64,000 nt of DNA, taken from NCBI RefSeq assembly GCF_026339995.1, contig NZ_JAPEPT010000005.1:744001-808000 (forward strand), given 5' to 3'. Position numbers and translations under genes: made by a program. This document shows positions 1 to 8,219 of the stretch, piece by piece. Position 1 is the stretch's first letter; every line of letters starts with the position of its first letter. The stretch comes from Streptomyces sp. NBC_01481 (GTDB lineage Bacteria > Actinomycetota > Actinomycetes > Streptomycetales > Streptomycetaceae). The notes under the pieces were generated by a model. The model did not search any database. It had not been told where the DNA came from and was given only the letters and a program-made list of their open reading frames with translations.

Positions 1-1710
1 AAGGCCCGCACCGGCGATGCCGCCGCCGCTGAGAAGGCCGAGAAGGCCGAGAAGGCCGTCGCCCAGCAGCAGATCGACATTCCGGGCCAGCCGGCCAGCG
101 ACGACCAGCCGGCCGGTGAGCGCCGCCGTCGTCGGGCCACCGCGCAGGCGGGCAGCCCGGAGACCAAGGCCGAGGCCAAGACCGAGACGGCTGTCGACGT
201 CAAGGACGTACGGACCGAGGCGGAGCCCGAGGCCAAGGCCGAGGCTGCCACCGCCGTGTCCGCGCAGGACGGCGCCGAGGGCCGCCGCGACCGCCAGGAC
301 CGCCAGCGCGGCGAGCGTGGTGAGCGCGGGGGCGAGCGCGGGCGTGACCGTCAGCGCGACCGCCAGCGCGGCAAGGGCGACGAGCAGCAGGGCGGCCAGC
401 GCCAGCAGCGCCAGGGCGGCCAGCAGGGCGGCCAGGGCGCAGGCCCGCGTGTCGACGAGGACGACGACTTCGAGGGCGGCCGGCGCGGACGCCGTGGCCG
501 CTACCGCGACCGTCGTGGCCGTCGTGGCCGCGAAGACTTCGCGAGCGAGGTGCCGGTCTCCGAGGATGACGTCCTGATCCCTGTCGCGGGCATCCTGGAC
601 ATCCTCGACAACTACGCGTTCATTCGTACGTCGGGCTACCTGCCCGGACCGAACGACGTGTACGTCTCGCTCGCCCAGGTCCGCAAGAACGGTCTGCGCA
701 AGGGTGACCACGTCACCGGTGCCGTCCGTCAGCCCAAGGAAGGCGAGCGCCGCGAGAAGTTCAACGCGCTGGTCCGCCTCGACTCCGTCAACGGCATGGC
801 GCCCGAATCCGGCCGCGGCCGCCCGGAGTTCCAGAAGCTGACCCCTCTCTACCCGCAGGACCGGCTGCGCCTCGAGACCGACCCGGGTGTGCTGACGACC
901 CGGATCATCGACCTCGTCGCGCCGATCGGAAAGGGCCAGCGAGGCCTGATCGTGGCCCCGCCGAAGACCGGCAAGACCATGATCCTGCAGGCGATCGCCA
1001 ACGCGATCACGGTCAACAGCCCCGAGTGCCACCTGATGGTCGTCCTCGTCGACGAGCGTCCGGAAGAGGTCACCGACATGCAGCGGTCGGTGAAGGGCGA
1101 GGTCATCTCCTCGACCTTCGACCGCCCGGCCGAGGACCACACCACCGTCGCCGAGCTGGCCATCGAGCGCGCCAAGCGTCTCGTCGAGCTGGGCCACGAC
1201 GTGGTCGTCCTGCTGGACTCGATCACCCGCCTGGGCCGTGCGTACAACCTCGCGGCCCCCGCCTCCGGACGCATCCTGTCCGGTGGTGTCGACTCGACCG
1301 CGCTCTACCCGCCGAAGCGCTTCTTCGGTGCCGCGCGCAACATCGAGGACGGCGGCTCGCTGACCATCCTGGCCACCGCGCTGGTCGACACCGGCTCGCG
1401 TATGGACGAGGTGATCTTCGAGGAGTTCAAGGGCACCGGCAACATGGAGCTCAAGCTCGACCGGAAGCTCTCGGACAAGCGCATCTTCCCGGCGGTGGAC
1501 GTGGACGCGTCCAGCACCCGTAAGGAAGAGATCCTGCTCGGCAGCGACGAGCTCGCCATCACCTGGAAGCTGCGCCGCGTGCTGCACGCGCTCGACCAGC
1601 AGCAGGCGATCGAGCTGCTGCTCGACAAGATGAAGCAGACGAAGTCGAACGCCGAGTTCCTGCTGCAGATCCAGAAGACGACCCCGTCCGCCGGCAACGG
1701 CAGCGACTGA
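1..1710 (+). CDS. rho: Transcription termination factor Rho (5' truncated by window edge)
   Basis: RNA-dependent hexameric ATPase that terminates transcription. The frame is open from the first base, so the true start lies outside the window. The first ~175 residues visible are a low-complexity Ala/Glu/Lys then Arg/Gly/Gln-rich segment typical of actinobacterial Rho, which carries a large RNA-binding insertion ahead of the cold-shock fold. The conserved core follows: the RNA-binding region around bases 560-830, Walker A APPKTGKT near base 955, Walker B VVVLLDSITRLGRAYN near 1200, and the Q/R loops downstream. A strong hairpin follows the stop. Identification is secure; only the N-terminus is missing. 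Confidence 0.97.
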   Translation, partial: KARTGDAAAAEKAEKAEKAVAQQQIDIPGQPASDDQPAGERRRRRATAQAGSPETKAEAKTETAVDVKDVRTEAEPEAKAEAATAVSAQDGAEGRRDRQDRQRGERGERGGERGRDRQRDRQRGKGDEQQGGQRQQRQGGQQGGQGAGPRVDEDDDFEGGRRGRRGRYRDRRGRRGREDFASEVPVSEDDVLIPVAGILDILDNYAFIRTSGYLPGPNDVYVSLAQVRKNGLRKGDHVTGAVRQPKEGERREKFNALVRLDSVNGMAPESGRGRPEFQKLTPLYPQDRLRLETDPGVLTTRIIDLVAPIGKGQRGLIVAPPKTGKTMILQAIANAITVNSPECHLMVVLVDERPEEVTDMQRSVKGEVISSTFDRPAEDHTTVAELAIERAKRLVELGHDVVVLLDSITRLGRAYNLAAPASGRILSGGVDSTALYPPKRFFGAARNIEDGGSLTILATALVDTGSRMDEVIFEEFKGTGNMELKLDRKLSDKRIFPAVDVDASSTRKEEILLGSDELAITWKLRRVLHALDQQQAIELLLDKMKQTKSNAEFLLQIQKTTPSAGNGSD

Positions 1711-1730
1711 CGTCGTCCTTCGTTCAACAG

Positions 1731-1770
1731 ACCGCCCCGTCACCCAGGTGACGGGGCGGTCTCGTTTTCT
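1731..1770 (+). terminator. Intrinsic terminator after rho
   Basis: Inverted repeat with 13-14 bp arms (1731-1744 against 1747-1760), very GC-rich, followed by a T-rich stretch ending in GTTTTCT. It lies 21 bases after the rho stop codon. Confidence 0.85.
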
Positions 1771-1904
1771 CCCGAGCCCCATCAGCCGCTGGTCAACGCT
1801 CAGTTGACGTGCGTATCATGCGCTGGTTACCGGTGGGGGGGAATCCGCCGCAGCACCGAGAGAGGCCGGGGGGCCTCGGGTCCGGGCTGCCCTGTTGTTC
1901 GTTT

Positions 1905-1937
1905 GCCCCACCGCGCCCGTTTGTCTACCGGTGGGGC
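1905..1937 (+). promoter_or_regulatory. Leader hairpin upstream of the secreted protease
   Basis: Nine-bp inverted repeat GCCCCACCG (1905-1913) and CGGTGGGGC (1929-1937) separated by 15 bases, in the probable 5' leader of the protease gene. A second copy of the right arm (ACCGGTGGGG) sits at about 1829, so the left arm could pair with neither, either or both. Function unknown. Confidence 0.35.
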
Positions 1938-1975
1938 CGTGTGCGCTCTGCCGGTTCAACCCGAGGGGTTACCGA

Positions 1976-3757
1976 GTGCAGATACGCACCCGTGGTGGTC
2001 GTCACAAGCGCCGCATCAGAATCGCGGTACCGGCCGTCGCCGCAGTCGTGGCGGCACTCGTCGGTACGGGCCTGGCCATGTCCGGCTCCCAGGCCGCCGA
2101 GACCGAGGGCCCCCAGCTGGGCTCCCGGCAGCAGATCGACCCGCTGTCGCAGCAGGAACTGCGCAGCCGCACGATCGAGGCGATGAAGGCCGACAAGGCC
2201 AGCAAGCGCACTCTCGTGCAGCAGCCCTCCTCCTCGTCGACGTCCGAGACGACGTCGGCTCCGAGCGCCCGCATCATCGGTGGTTCGACGACGACCATCT
2301 CGGCGGCGCCGTGGATGGCTCAGCTCCACTTCGCGGACAGCCTGGGCAACGGCTACTTCTGCGGCGGCGTCGTCGTCGCCCCGACGAAGGTCGCCACCGC
2401 CGCGCACTGCGTCAAGGGCATCAAGTGGTACGAGACCGGCACGGTCATCACCGGTACCGACCAGCTGCCCACCGAGCTGTCCGACGGCACCTGGGACTTC
2501 CACGGCGGTGTCCTGCGGGGCGCCTACCGCCAGTGGAACCACCCGGCGTACAGCGCGGCCACCATTGACAACGACGTTGCCGTGCTCACGCTGACCTCGC
2601 CGGTCTCCGTGAAGCCGCTGCCGATCATGCAGAACACGGACACCGCGCTGTACACGCCGGGCACGGACGCCAAGGTGTACGGCTGGGGCCGTACCAGCTC
2701 CACCGTGACCAACAGCGCCTCGCAGACGCTGAAGGTCGCCGACGCGGACATCAACTCCAACTCCGCCTGCCAGACCGCCTACGGCTCGTCCTACATCGTC
2801 GGCCACATGATCTGCGCCGGAGCCGCGCCGACCGGCGACGACAGCACCAGCGAGACCACCTGCAACGGTGACTCCGGCGGCCCGCTGGTGGCCGGCGGCA
2901 AGCTCGTCGGCCTGGTCTCCTGGGGCGACCAGAACTGCTCGGCCGTCGGCAAGTACGGCGTCTACGCCAAGGTCAGCACGTACTCGGCCCCGATCCGGGC
3001 CCGCGTCAACGACGCCAACTGGAGCGGCGACCACACGGCCGACCTGCTGGCCCGTCGCGCCTCCGACAGCACGCTCTTCGGCTGGACCTCGAAGGTCACC
3101 TCGCTCACCCGCCAGTACAACCACGGCTACTTCGGCGGCGTGACCCTGATGGTCCAGGCCGACCTCAACCGCGACGACTACCAGGACCTGCTCTACCGGC
3201 TGTCGAACGGTGACGTCTACTGGGCCTACGACCCGGACCTGGCGCCGAAGCTCATCGCCAAGGGCTGGGGAGCGCACAAGCAGATCCTGGTCCCCGGCGA
3301 CCTGACCGGCGACGATCTGCCGGACATGATGACGGTCAACTCCTCCGGCAACGCCTACCTCTACCCGGGCAAGGGCACCGGCGCCTTCGCCGCGCCGGTC
3401 CTGATCGGCGCCGGCTGGGGGCAGTACGGCATCGTCCGCGGCCACGGTGACTTCACCGGCGACGGCAGGGCCGACATCCTGGCCCGCGGCGCCGGCGGCG
3501 CCACCTACCTGTACACGGGTACCGGCAAGGCCACCGGCACGTTCGCGGCCCGCCGTCTCGTCGGTACCTTCGGCAGCTCCTTCAACGCGCTGGTCACCAC
3601 CGGCGACGTGAACAGCGACGGAAACGCCGACCTGTTCGTCCGTGACACCGCGGGCAAGCTGTGGCTCTACCCGGGCAACGGCAAGCCCACCGGTGGGATC
3701 TTCGCCACACGTGTCGCCTTCGGCACCGGCTGGCAGGCGTACAACCTCTTCGGCTAA
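1976..3757 (+). CDS. Secreted trypsin-like serine protease with FG-GAP/VCBS repeat domain
   Basis: Predicted extracellular endopeptidase of family S1. I chose the GTG at 1976 (593 aa) because GAGGGG lies 7 bases upstream and it starts directly at a basic n-region followed by a hydrophobic signal segment (IAVPAVAAVVAALVGTGLA); the open frame reaches back to 1895 but that extension is not signal-like. After a ~60-residue propeptide comes a trypsin activation-type motif RIIGG (about residue 99), the catalytic His in TAAHC (~143), Asp in DNDVAVL (~199) and Ser in CNGDSGGPL (~299). The last ~240 residues carry repeated D-x-(N/T)-x-D-G-x-x-D-L units (for example DLTGDDLPDM, DFTGDGRADI, DVNSDGNADL) of the FG-GAP/VCBS beta-propeller type, probably Ca-binding and for substrate or wall attachment. 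Monocistronic, flanked by terminators. Confidence 0.9.
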   Translation: MQIRTRGGRHKRRIRIAVPAVAAVVAALVGTGLAMSGSQAAETEGPQLGSRQQIDPLSQQELRSRTIEAMKADKASKRTLVQQPSSSSTSETTSAPSARIIGGSTTTISAAPWMAQLHFADSLGNGYFCGGVVVAPTKVATAAHCVKGIKWYETGTVITGTDQLPTELSDGTWDFHGGVLRGAYRQWNHPAYSAATIDNDVAVLTLTSPVSVKPLPIMQNTDTALYTPGTDAKVYGWGRTSSTVTNSASQTLKVADADINSNSACQTAYGSSYIVGHMICAGAAPTGDDSTSETTCNGDSGGPLVAGGKLVGLVSWGDQNCSAVGKYGVYAKVSTYSAPIRARVNDANWSGDHTADLLARRASDSTLFGWTSKVTSLTRQYNHGYFGGVTLMVQADLNRDDYQDLLYRLSNGDVYWAYDPDLAPKLIAKGWGAHKQILVPGDLTGDDLPDMMTVNSSGNAYLYPGKGTGAFAAPVLIGAGWGQYGIVRGHGDFTGDGRADILARGAGGATYLYTGTGKATGTFAARRLVGTFGSSFNALVTTGDVNSDGNADLFVRDTAGKLWLYPGNGKPTGGIFATRVAFGTGWQAYNLFG

Positions 3758-3777
3758 AGCCCAGCGCACACGCCGAA

Positions 3778-3818
3778 TGGTGCCCACCGCGCAGTCGCGG
3801 TGGGCACCAGGCGTTTCT
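3778..3818 (+). terminator. Terminator after the secreted protease
   Basis: Perfect 14-bp stem (3778-3791 with 3796-3809) and a CAGT tetraloop, followed by GGCGTTTCTC. Starts 20 bases after the protease stop. Confidence 0.85.
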
Positions 3819-3938
3819 CAGGGGCTTCTCAGACCCCTGTGCAACCCTTCTTGGTGCTTCACCGTCTGAACCAGTGCCGACACCGCGCCTGAAACACCAC
3901 GGCAGGGGGTAGCGGGACCATCGAGAGCCGAGGGGAAC

Positions 3939-5045
3939 ATGGCCGACCAGAGCAGCAGCGGCAGCCGAATACGCAGCCGCGGCAAGCGCCGTAAACAGCC
4001 CACCGCACGCCACCGGGCACTGACCGTCGCGGGGTGGTCCGTCGCGGGACTGGTGCTGGTCGGCGGGTCGGGCCTCGGTTACCTCTACTTCAAGCTCAAC
4101 GGCAATCTCCAGGGCGTCGACATCAACGCCGCTCTCGGCACCGACCGCCCCAAGAACATCGACAACGGCTCCATGGACATCCTGGTCCTGGGCTCCGACT
4201 CGCGCTCCGGTGCCAACGCCGAGTACGGCGTGGACGAAGGCGCCGCGCGCTCGGACACCGCGATGGTCGTGCACGTCTACCAGGGTCACAAGAAGGCCAG
4301 CGTCGTCTCCGTCCCGCGTGACACCCTCGTCGACCGGCCTCAGTGCACGGACGAGAAGGGCAAGCCCGCCGCCGCTGAGAAACGGGCGATGTTCAACACC
4401 GCGTACGAGGTCGGTGGCCCCGCGTGTGCGGTCAAGACCGTCGAGAAGATGTCCGGCATCCGCATGGACCACTACATCGAGGTCGACTTCACCGGTTTCA
4501 AGAAGCTCATCGACAAACTGGGCGGTGTGGAGATCACCACCACCAAGGCGATCGACGACTCCAAGAGCCACCTCGACCTCGAGCCCGGCACGCACAAGCT
4601 CAACGGGGAGCAGTCGCTCGGTCTCGTACGCACCCGCAAGAGCGTCGGCGACGGCAGCGACCTTGGCCGAATACAGCTGCAGCAGGCCTTCATGAAGGCG
4701 TTCATCGACCAGGTCAAGCACGTCGGTGTCTTCAGCAACCCCAAGAGGCTTTTCGATGTCGCCGACACCGCCACCAAGGCGATCACTCCCGACTCCGAGC
4801 TCGACTCGGTCAATGAGCTGATGGACTTCGCCCGGGGGCTCAGCGGCCTCGGCGCCAAGGACGTACACATGATCACGATGCCGGTGGAGTACGACCCGGC
4901 CGACCCCAACCGTGTGGTGCCGATCAAGGCCGCCGCCCAGCAGGTCTGGACGGCGATCAAGCAGGACAGGCCGATTCCGGCCTCCGCGGTCAAGGATTCG
5001 GCGGGAGACAAGGGCGACGCGGGCACCGTCGTCAAGAACCGGTAG
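3939..5045 (+). CDS. LytR-CpsA-Psr (LCP) family cell-wall glycopolymer ligase
   Basis: LCP enzymes transfer teichoic acid or other undecaprenyl-linked glycopolymers to peptidoglycan at the outer face of the membrane. The 368-aa product has a basic cytoplasmic N-terminus, one membrane anchor (VAGWSVAGLVLVGGSGLGYL, about residues 31-50) and the LCP domain with DILVLGSDSRSG, an Asp/Arg pair in SVPRDTLV, IRMDHYIEVDFTGF and GGVEI, and LVRTRKSVGDGSDLGRIQ-type Arg residues that bind the pyrophosphate lipid. The C-terminal tail is charged. ATG start at 3939 with GAGGGG upstream. It lies alone between the protease and rpmE; its exact glycopolymer substrate cannot be read from sequence. Confidence 0.93.
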   Translation: MADQSSSGSRIRSRGKRRKQPTARHRALTVAGWSVAGLVLVGGSGLGYLYFKLNGNLQGVDINAALGTDRPKNIDNGSMDILVLGSDSRSGANAEYGVDEGAARSDTAMVVHVYQGHKKASVVSVPRDTLVDRPQCTDEKGKPAAAEKRAMFNTAYEVGGPACAVKTVEKMSGIRMDHYIEVDFTGFKKLIDKLGGVEITTTKAIDDSKSHLDLEPGTHKLNGEQSLGLVRTRKSVGDGSDLGRIQLQQAFMKAFIDQVKHVGVFSNPKRLFDVADTATKAITPDSELDSVNELMDFARGLSGLGAKDVHMITMPVEYDPADPNRVVPIKAAAQQVWTAIKQDRPIPASAVKDSAGDKGDAGTVVKNR

Positions 5046-5102
5046 CCCGGCCGCTACCCGGGGGTCACCCCCAGGGGGAATAGTTCCGGCCGGACCCCGG
5101 TT

Positions 5103-5131
5103 TTGGGAGTTACGGCCGGTCCTGGCAGACT
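5103..5131 (+). promoter_or_regulatory. Candidate sigma-70 type promoter of rpmE
   Basis: TTGGGA (5103-5108), a 17-bp spacer and CAGACT (5126-5131), 75 bases before the rpmE start. Good match to vegetative (HrdB-type) Streptomyces promoters; inferred only. Confidence 0.5.
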
Positions 5132-5205
5132 GGTACGTCGGCCCCGGTTCACGTACGAGCAATCCGCGCGTGCGACCCGGTGCCCTCCCGAAACTAGGAG
5201 ACACC

Positions 5206-5430
5206 TTGAAGCGCGACATCCACCCCGAGTACGTCGAGACCCAGGTCAGCTGTACCTGTGGCGCGTCGTTCACCACTCGCAGCACCATCGGCAGCGGCAG
5301 CATTCGTGCCGAGGTCTGCTCCGAGTGCCACCCGTTCTACACGGGCAAGCAGAAGATCCTCGACACCGGTGGCCGTGTGGCCCGCTTCGAGGCCCGCTTC
5401 GGCAAGGCTGCCGGCTCCGCCAAGAAGTAG
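5206..5430 (+). CDS. rpmE: 50S ribosomal protein L31 (zinc-binding form)
   Basis: Small ribosomal protein of the large subunit central protuberance. The 74-aa product starts at TTG 5206, with AGGAG 5 bases upstream (the in-frame ATG-less extension upstream is not coding-like), giving the canonical KRDIHPEYVETQVSCTCG start. CTC (residues 16 and 18) and CSEC (38 and 41) supply four cysteines, so this is the zinc-containing C+ paralogue rather than the zinc-free form used in zinc starvation. Followed by a strong hairpin and then prfA. Confidence 0.96.
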   Translation: MKRDIHPEYVETQVSCTCGASFTTRSTIGSGSIRAEVCSECHPFYTGKQKILDTGGRVARFEARFGKAAGSAKK

Positions 5431-5439
5431 CGAGCCACT

Positions 5440-5490
5440 GCGCCGGCCCTCGGCCGCCCCTGACCGGGGTGGCCGAGGCCGGCGCTTTGT
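5440..5490 (+). terminator. Large hairpin between rpmE and prfA
   Basis: Two stacked perfect stems (5440-5447 with 5478-5485, and 5449-5455 with 5471-5477; one bulged C) plus CCCC/GGGG inside, followed by TTTG. Likely terminator or attenuator, as prfA begins 47 bases later. Confidence 0.75.
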
Positions 5491-5536
5491 CCGTTCTGAG
5501 CAGCCCCCTTCGCGTACGAAAGACCAGGAGCCCCCG

Positions 5537-6616
5537 ATGTTCGAGGCGGTCGAGGAACTGATCGGCGAACACGCCGATCTCGAGAAGAAGCTCGCCGATC
5601 CCTCGGTCCACGCGGACCAGGCGAACGCGCGCAAGCTCAACAAGCGCTACGCCGAGCTGACCCCCATCGTGGGCACGTACCGCTCCTGGAAGCAGACCGG
5701 GGACGACATCGGGACCGCGCGTGAACTCGCCGCCGACGACCCGGAGTTCGCCGCCGAGGTCAAGGTGCTGGAGAAGCAGCGCGAGGAACTCACCGAGAAG
5801 CTGCGGCTGCTGCTCGTACCGCGCGACCCCAGCGACGACAAGGACGTCATCCTCGAGGTCAAGGCGGGCGCGGGCGGCGACGAGTCCGCCCTGTTCGCCG
5901 GTGATCTGCTGCGGATGTATCTGCGCTACGCGGAGCGCGTCGGTTGGAAGACCGAGATCATCGACGCGACCGAGTCCGAGCTGGGCGGCTACAAGGACGT
6001 CCAGGTCGCGGTGAAGACCAAGGGCGGAAACGGCGCCACCGAGCCCGGGCAGGGCGTCTGGGCGCGGCTGAAGTACGAGGGCGGGGTGCACCGCGTGCAG
6101 CGGGTGCCCTCCACCGAGTCCCAGGGCCGTATCCACACCTCCGCGGCCGGTGTGCTGGTCACGCCCGAGGCGGAGGAGATCGACGTCGAGATCCACGCCA
6201 ATGATCTCCGTATCGATGTGTACCGCTCCTCCGGGCCGGGCGGCCAGTCCGTCAACACCACCGACTCCGCGGTGCGCATCACGCACCTGCCCACCGGCGT
6301 CGTCGCCTCCTGCCAGAACGAGAAGAGCCAGCTCCAGAACAAGGAGCAGGCCATGCGTATCCTGCGTTCGCGGCTGCTGGCCGCGGCCCAGGAGGCGGCC
6401 GAGCAGGAAGCGTCGAACGTCCGCCGCAGCCAGGTCCGCACAGTTGACCGCTCCGAGAAGATCCGTACGTACAACTTCCCGGAAAACCGCATCTCGGACC
6501 ACCGGGTCGGCTTCAAGGCGTACAACTTGGACCAGGTCCTCGACGGGGATCTCGACGCGGTGATCCAGGCCTGCGTCGACGCCGACTCCGCCGCCAAGCT
6601 CGCCGCCGCCCAGTAA
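5537..6616 (+). CDS. prfA: Peptide chain release factor 1
   Basis: Class I release factor recognising UAA and UAG. ATG 5537 is preceded by AGGAG at good spacing and gives 359 aa, the normal length; the open frame upstream overlaps rpmE and is not coding. Visible landmarks are the VPSTES segment (the P-x-T type codon-reading motif of RF1) and SSGPGGQSVNTTDSAVR with the catalytic GGQ near residue 235. The next gene encodes the methyltransferase that modifies this glutamine. Confidence 0.96.
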   Translation: MFEAVEELIGEHADLEKKLADPSVHADQANARKLNKRYAELTPIVGTYRSWKQTGDDIGTARELAADDPEFAAEVKVLEKQREELTEKLRLLLVPRDPSDDKDVILEVKAGAGGDESALFAGDLLRMYLRYAERVGWKTEIIDATESELGGYKDVQVAVKTKGGNGATEPGQGVWARLKYEGGVHRVQRVPSTESQGRIHTSAAGVLVTPEAEEIDVEIHANDLRIDVYRSSGPGGQSVNTTDSAVRITHLPTGVVASCQNEKSQLQNKEQAMRILRSRLLAAAQEAAEQEASNVRRSQVRTVDRSEKIRTYNFPENRISDHRVGFKAYNLDQVLDGDLDAVIQACVDADSAAKLAAAQ

Positions 6617-6649
6617 GTCCAGCAGACAGCACCAGCCCGGAGGACCAGC

Positions 6650-7531
6650 GTGCAGCAACATTTTGGGGGGCGACCCCCAAGCCCCCGAAGTCTGCTGCTT
6701 GCCGAGGTGGCCCAGGCCACCCAGCGGCTGGCCGACGCCGGCGTGCCCTCACCGCGCTTCGACGCGGAGGAGCTCGCCGCCTTCGTCCACAGTGTGAAGC
6801 GGGGAGAGCTGCACAACGTCCCGGACGGTGACTTCGACGCCCGCTACTGGGAGGCCGTCGCCCGCCGCGAGGCCCGCGAGCCGCTTCAGCACATCACCGG
6901 ACGCGCCTTCTTCCGCTATCTGGAGCTGCAGGTCGGACCCGGCGTCTTCGTGCCGCGCCCGGAGACCGAATCGGTCGTCGGCTGGGCCATAGACGCCGTA
7001 CGGGCCATGGACGTCGTCGAGCCGCTCATCGTCGACCTGTGTACGGGATCGGGCGCGATCGCGCTGGCCATGGCGCAGGAGGTGCCGCGCTCGCGCGTGC
7101 ACGGCGTGGAGCTGTCCGAGGACGCGCTGCAGTGGACGCGCAAGAACGCCGAGGGCACGCGCGTCACCATCCACCAGGGCGACGCGCTGAGCGCCCTGCC
7201 GGAGCTGGACGGGCAGGTGGACCTGGTCATCTCCAATCCGCCGTACATCCCGCTCACGGAGTGGGAGTATGTCGCCCCCGAGGCCCGCGATCACGACCCG
7301 GACATGGCCCTGTTCTCCGGCGAGGACGGCCTCGACACCATTCGCGGCATCGAGCGCACCGCGCACCGGCTGCTGCGTCCCGGCGGCCTCGTCGTCGTCG
7401 AGCACGCGGACACGCAGGGCGGCCAGGTGCCGTGGATCTTCAGTGAAGAGGCCGGCTGGGCGGATGCCGCCGACCACCCTGATCTGAACAAGCGGCCGCG
7501 CTTCGCGACCGCGCGCAAGGCAACGCCATGA
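6650..7531 (+). CDS. prmC: Release factor glutamine N5-methyltransferase
   Basis: SAM-dependent methylation of the Gln of the release-factor GGQ motif. The 293-aa product has a helical N-terminal domain, SAM-binding VDLCTGSGAIALAMA (about residues 124-138) and the catalytic NPPYIPL motif (about 190). The GTG at 6650 has GGAGG 9 bases upstream. Odd: codons 2-14 lie in a G/C palindromic repeat (see repeat at 6664-6693), so the first residues (QQHFGGRPPSPRS) look like a repeat insertion before the usual LLLAEVAQ start. Co-directional with prfA, 33 bases downstream. Confidence 0.93.
   Translation: MQQHFGGRPPSPRSLLLAEVAQATQRLADAGVPSPRFDAEELAAFVHSVKRGELHNVPDGDFDARYWEAVARREAREPLQHITGRAFFRYLELQVGPGVFVPRPETESVVGWAIDAVRAMDVVEPLIVDLCTGSGAIALAMAQEVPRSRVHGVELSEDALQWTRKNAEGTRVTIHQGDALSALPELDGQVDLVISNPPYIPLTEWEYVAPEARDHDPDMALFSGEDGLDTIRGIERTAHRLLRPGGLVVVEHADTQGGQVPWIFSEEAGWADAADHPDLNKRPRFATARKATP
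6664..6693 (+). repeat. Dispersed G5-N3-C5 palindromic repeat inside the 5' end of prmC
   Basis: Sequence TTGGGGGGCGACCCCCAA followed by GCCCCCGAAGTCT. It resembles the elements at 15358-15397, 19459-19500 and 20571-20596, all of the form GGGGG-N3/4-CCCCC with a C-rich tail and a nearby GAAGTCT/CTTCGGG. Such palindromes are widespread in Streptomyces intergenic DNA; here one lies within coding sequence. Confidence 0.6.
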
Positions 7532-7571
7532 CGAAGCACGTGACCACGCATGTGTACGAGGAGGCCCGCTG

Positions 7572-8219
7572 ATGGCTCGGCGATACGACTGCAACGACGC
7601 GACGGATCGCATCACCGGTCTGCGTGAAGCCGCATCGGCCGTCCGCCGCGGTGAGCTGGTCGTGCTGCCCACCGACACCGTGTACGGGATCGGTGCGGAC
7701 GCCTTCAGCTCCGAGGCCGTCGCCGACCTGCTGGAGGCCAAGGGGCGCGGCCGCAATATGCCCACCCCTGTCCTCATCGGCTCGCCGAACACCCTGCACG
7801 GCCTTGTCACCGACTTCTCCGAGCAGGCCTGGGAGCTCGTCGACGCGTTCTGGCCGGGCGCGCTGACCCTTGTCGCCAAGCACCAGCCCTCGCTCCAGTG
7901 GGACCTGGGCGACACCCGCGGCACCGTCGCGATCCGTATGCCGCTGCACCCCGTCGCCATCGAACTGCTCACCGAGGTCGGCCCGATGGCCGTCTCCAGC
8001 GCCAACCTGACCGGGCACCCGGCGCCGGAGGACTGTGACGCCGCGCAGGAGATGCTCGGCGACTCGGTCTCGGTCTACCTGGACGGCGGCCCGACCCCGG
8101 GCATCGTTCCGTCCTCCATCGTCGATGTCACGGGCAAGTTCCCGTTGCTGCTGCGTGAGGGAGCGCTCTCGCCGGACGAGCTGCGCAAAGTCGTACCCGA
8201 CCTCGAGGTGGCCAGTTGA
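7572..8219 (+). CDS. L-threonylcarbamoyladenylate synthase (Sua5/YrdC/YwlC family)
   Basis: Makes threonylcarbamoyl-AMP from threonine, bicarbonate and ATP for the t6A modification of ANN-reading tRNAs. The 215-aa product carries the YrdC signature: LVVLPTDTVYGIGADAF, an RGRNMPTPVLIG strip, FWPGALTLV, VAIRMPLHPVAIELL and AVSSANLTG. ATG 7572 has GAGGAGG upstream; prmC ends 40 bases earlier. Its stop overlaps the next start (TTGA), implying translational coupling with the phosphatase-like gene. Confidence 0.93.
   Translation: MARRYDCNDATDRITGLREAASAVRRGELVVLPTDTVYGIGADAFSSEAVADLLEAKGRGRNMPTPVLIGSPNTLHGLVTDFSEQAWELVDAFWPGALTLVAKHQPSLQWDLGDTRGTVAIRMPLHPVAIELLTEVGPMAVSSANLTGHPAPEDCDAAQEMLGDSVSVYLDGGPTPGIVPSSIVDVTGKFPLLLREGALSPDELRKVVPDLEVAS

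Noticed and set aside
1803..1831. TTGACG box upstream of the protease as a promoter
   Set aside because: No acceptable -10 hexamer at 16-19 bp; TATCAT lies too close.
1925..3787. 620-codon minus-strand frame across the secreted protease
   Set aside because: Mirror of the protease coding frame, with Val/Gly/Asp-rich noise; the plus strand has a complete signal peptide and catalytic triad.
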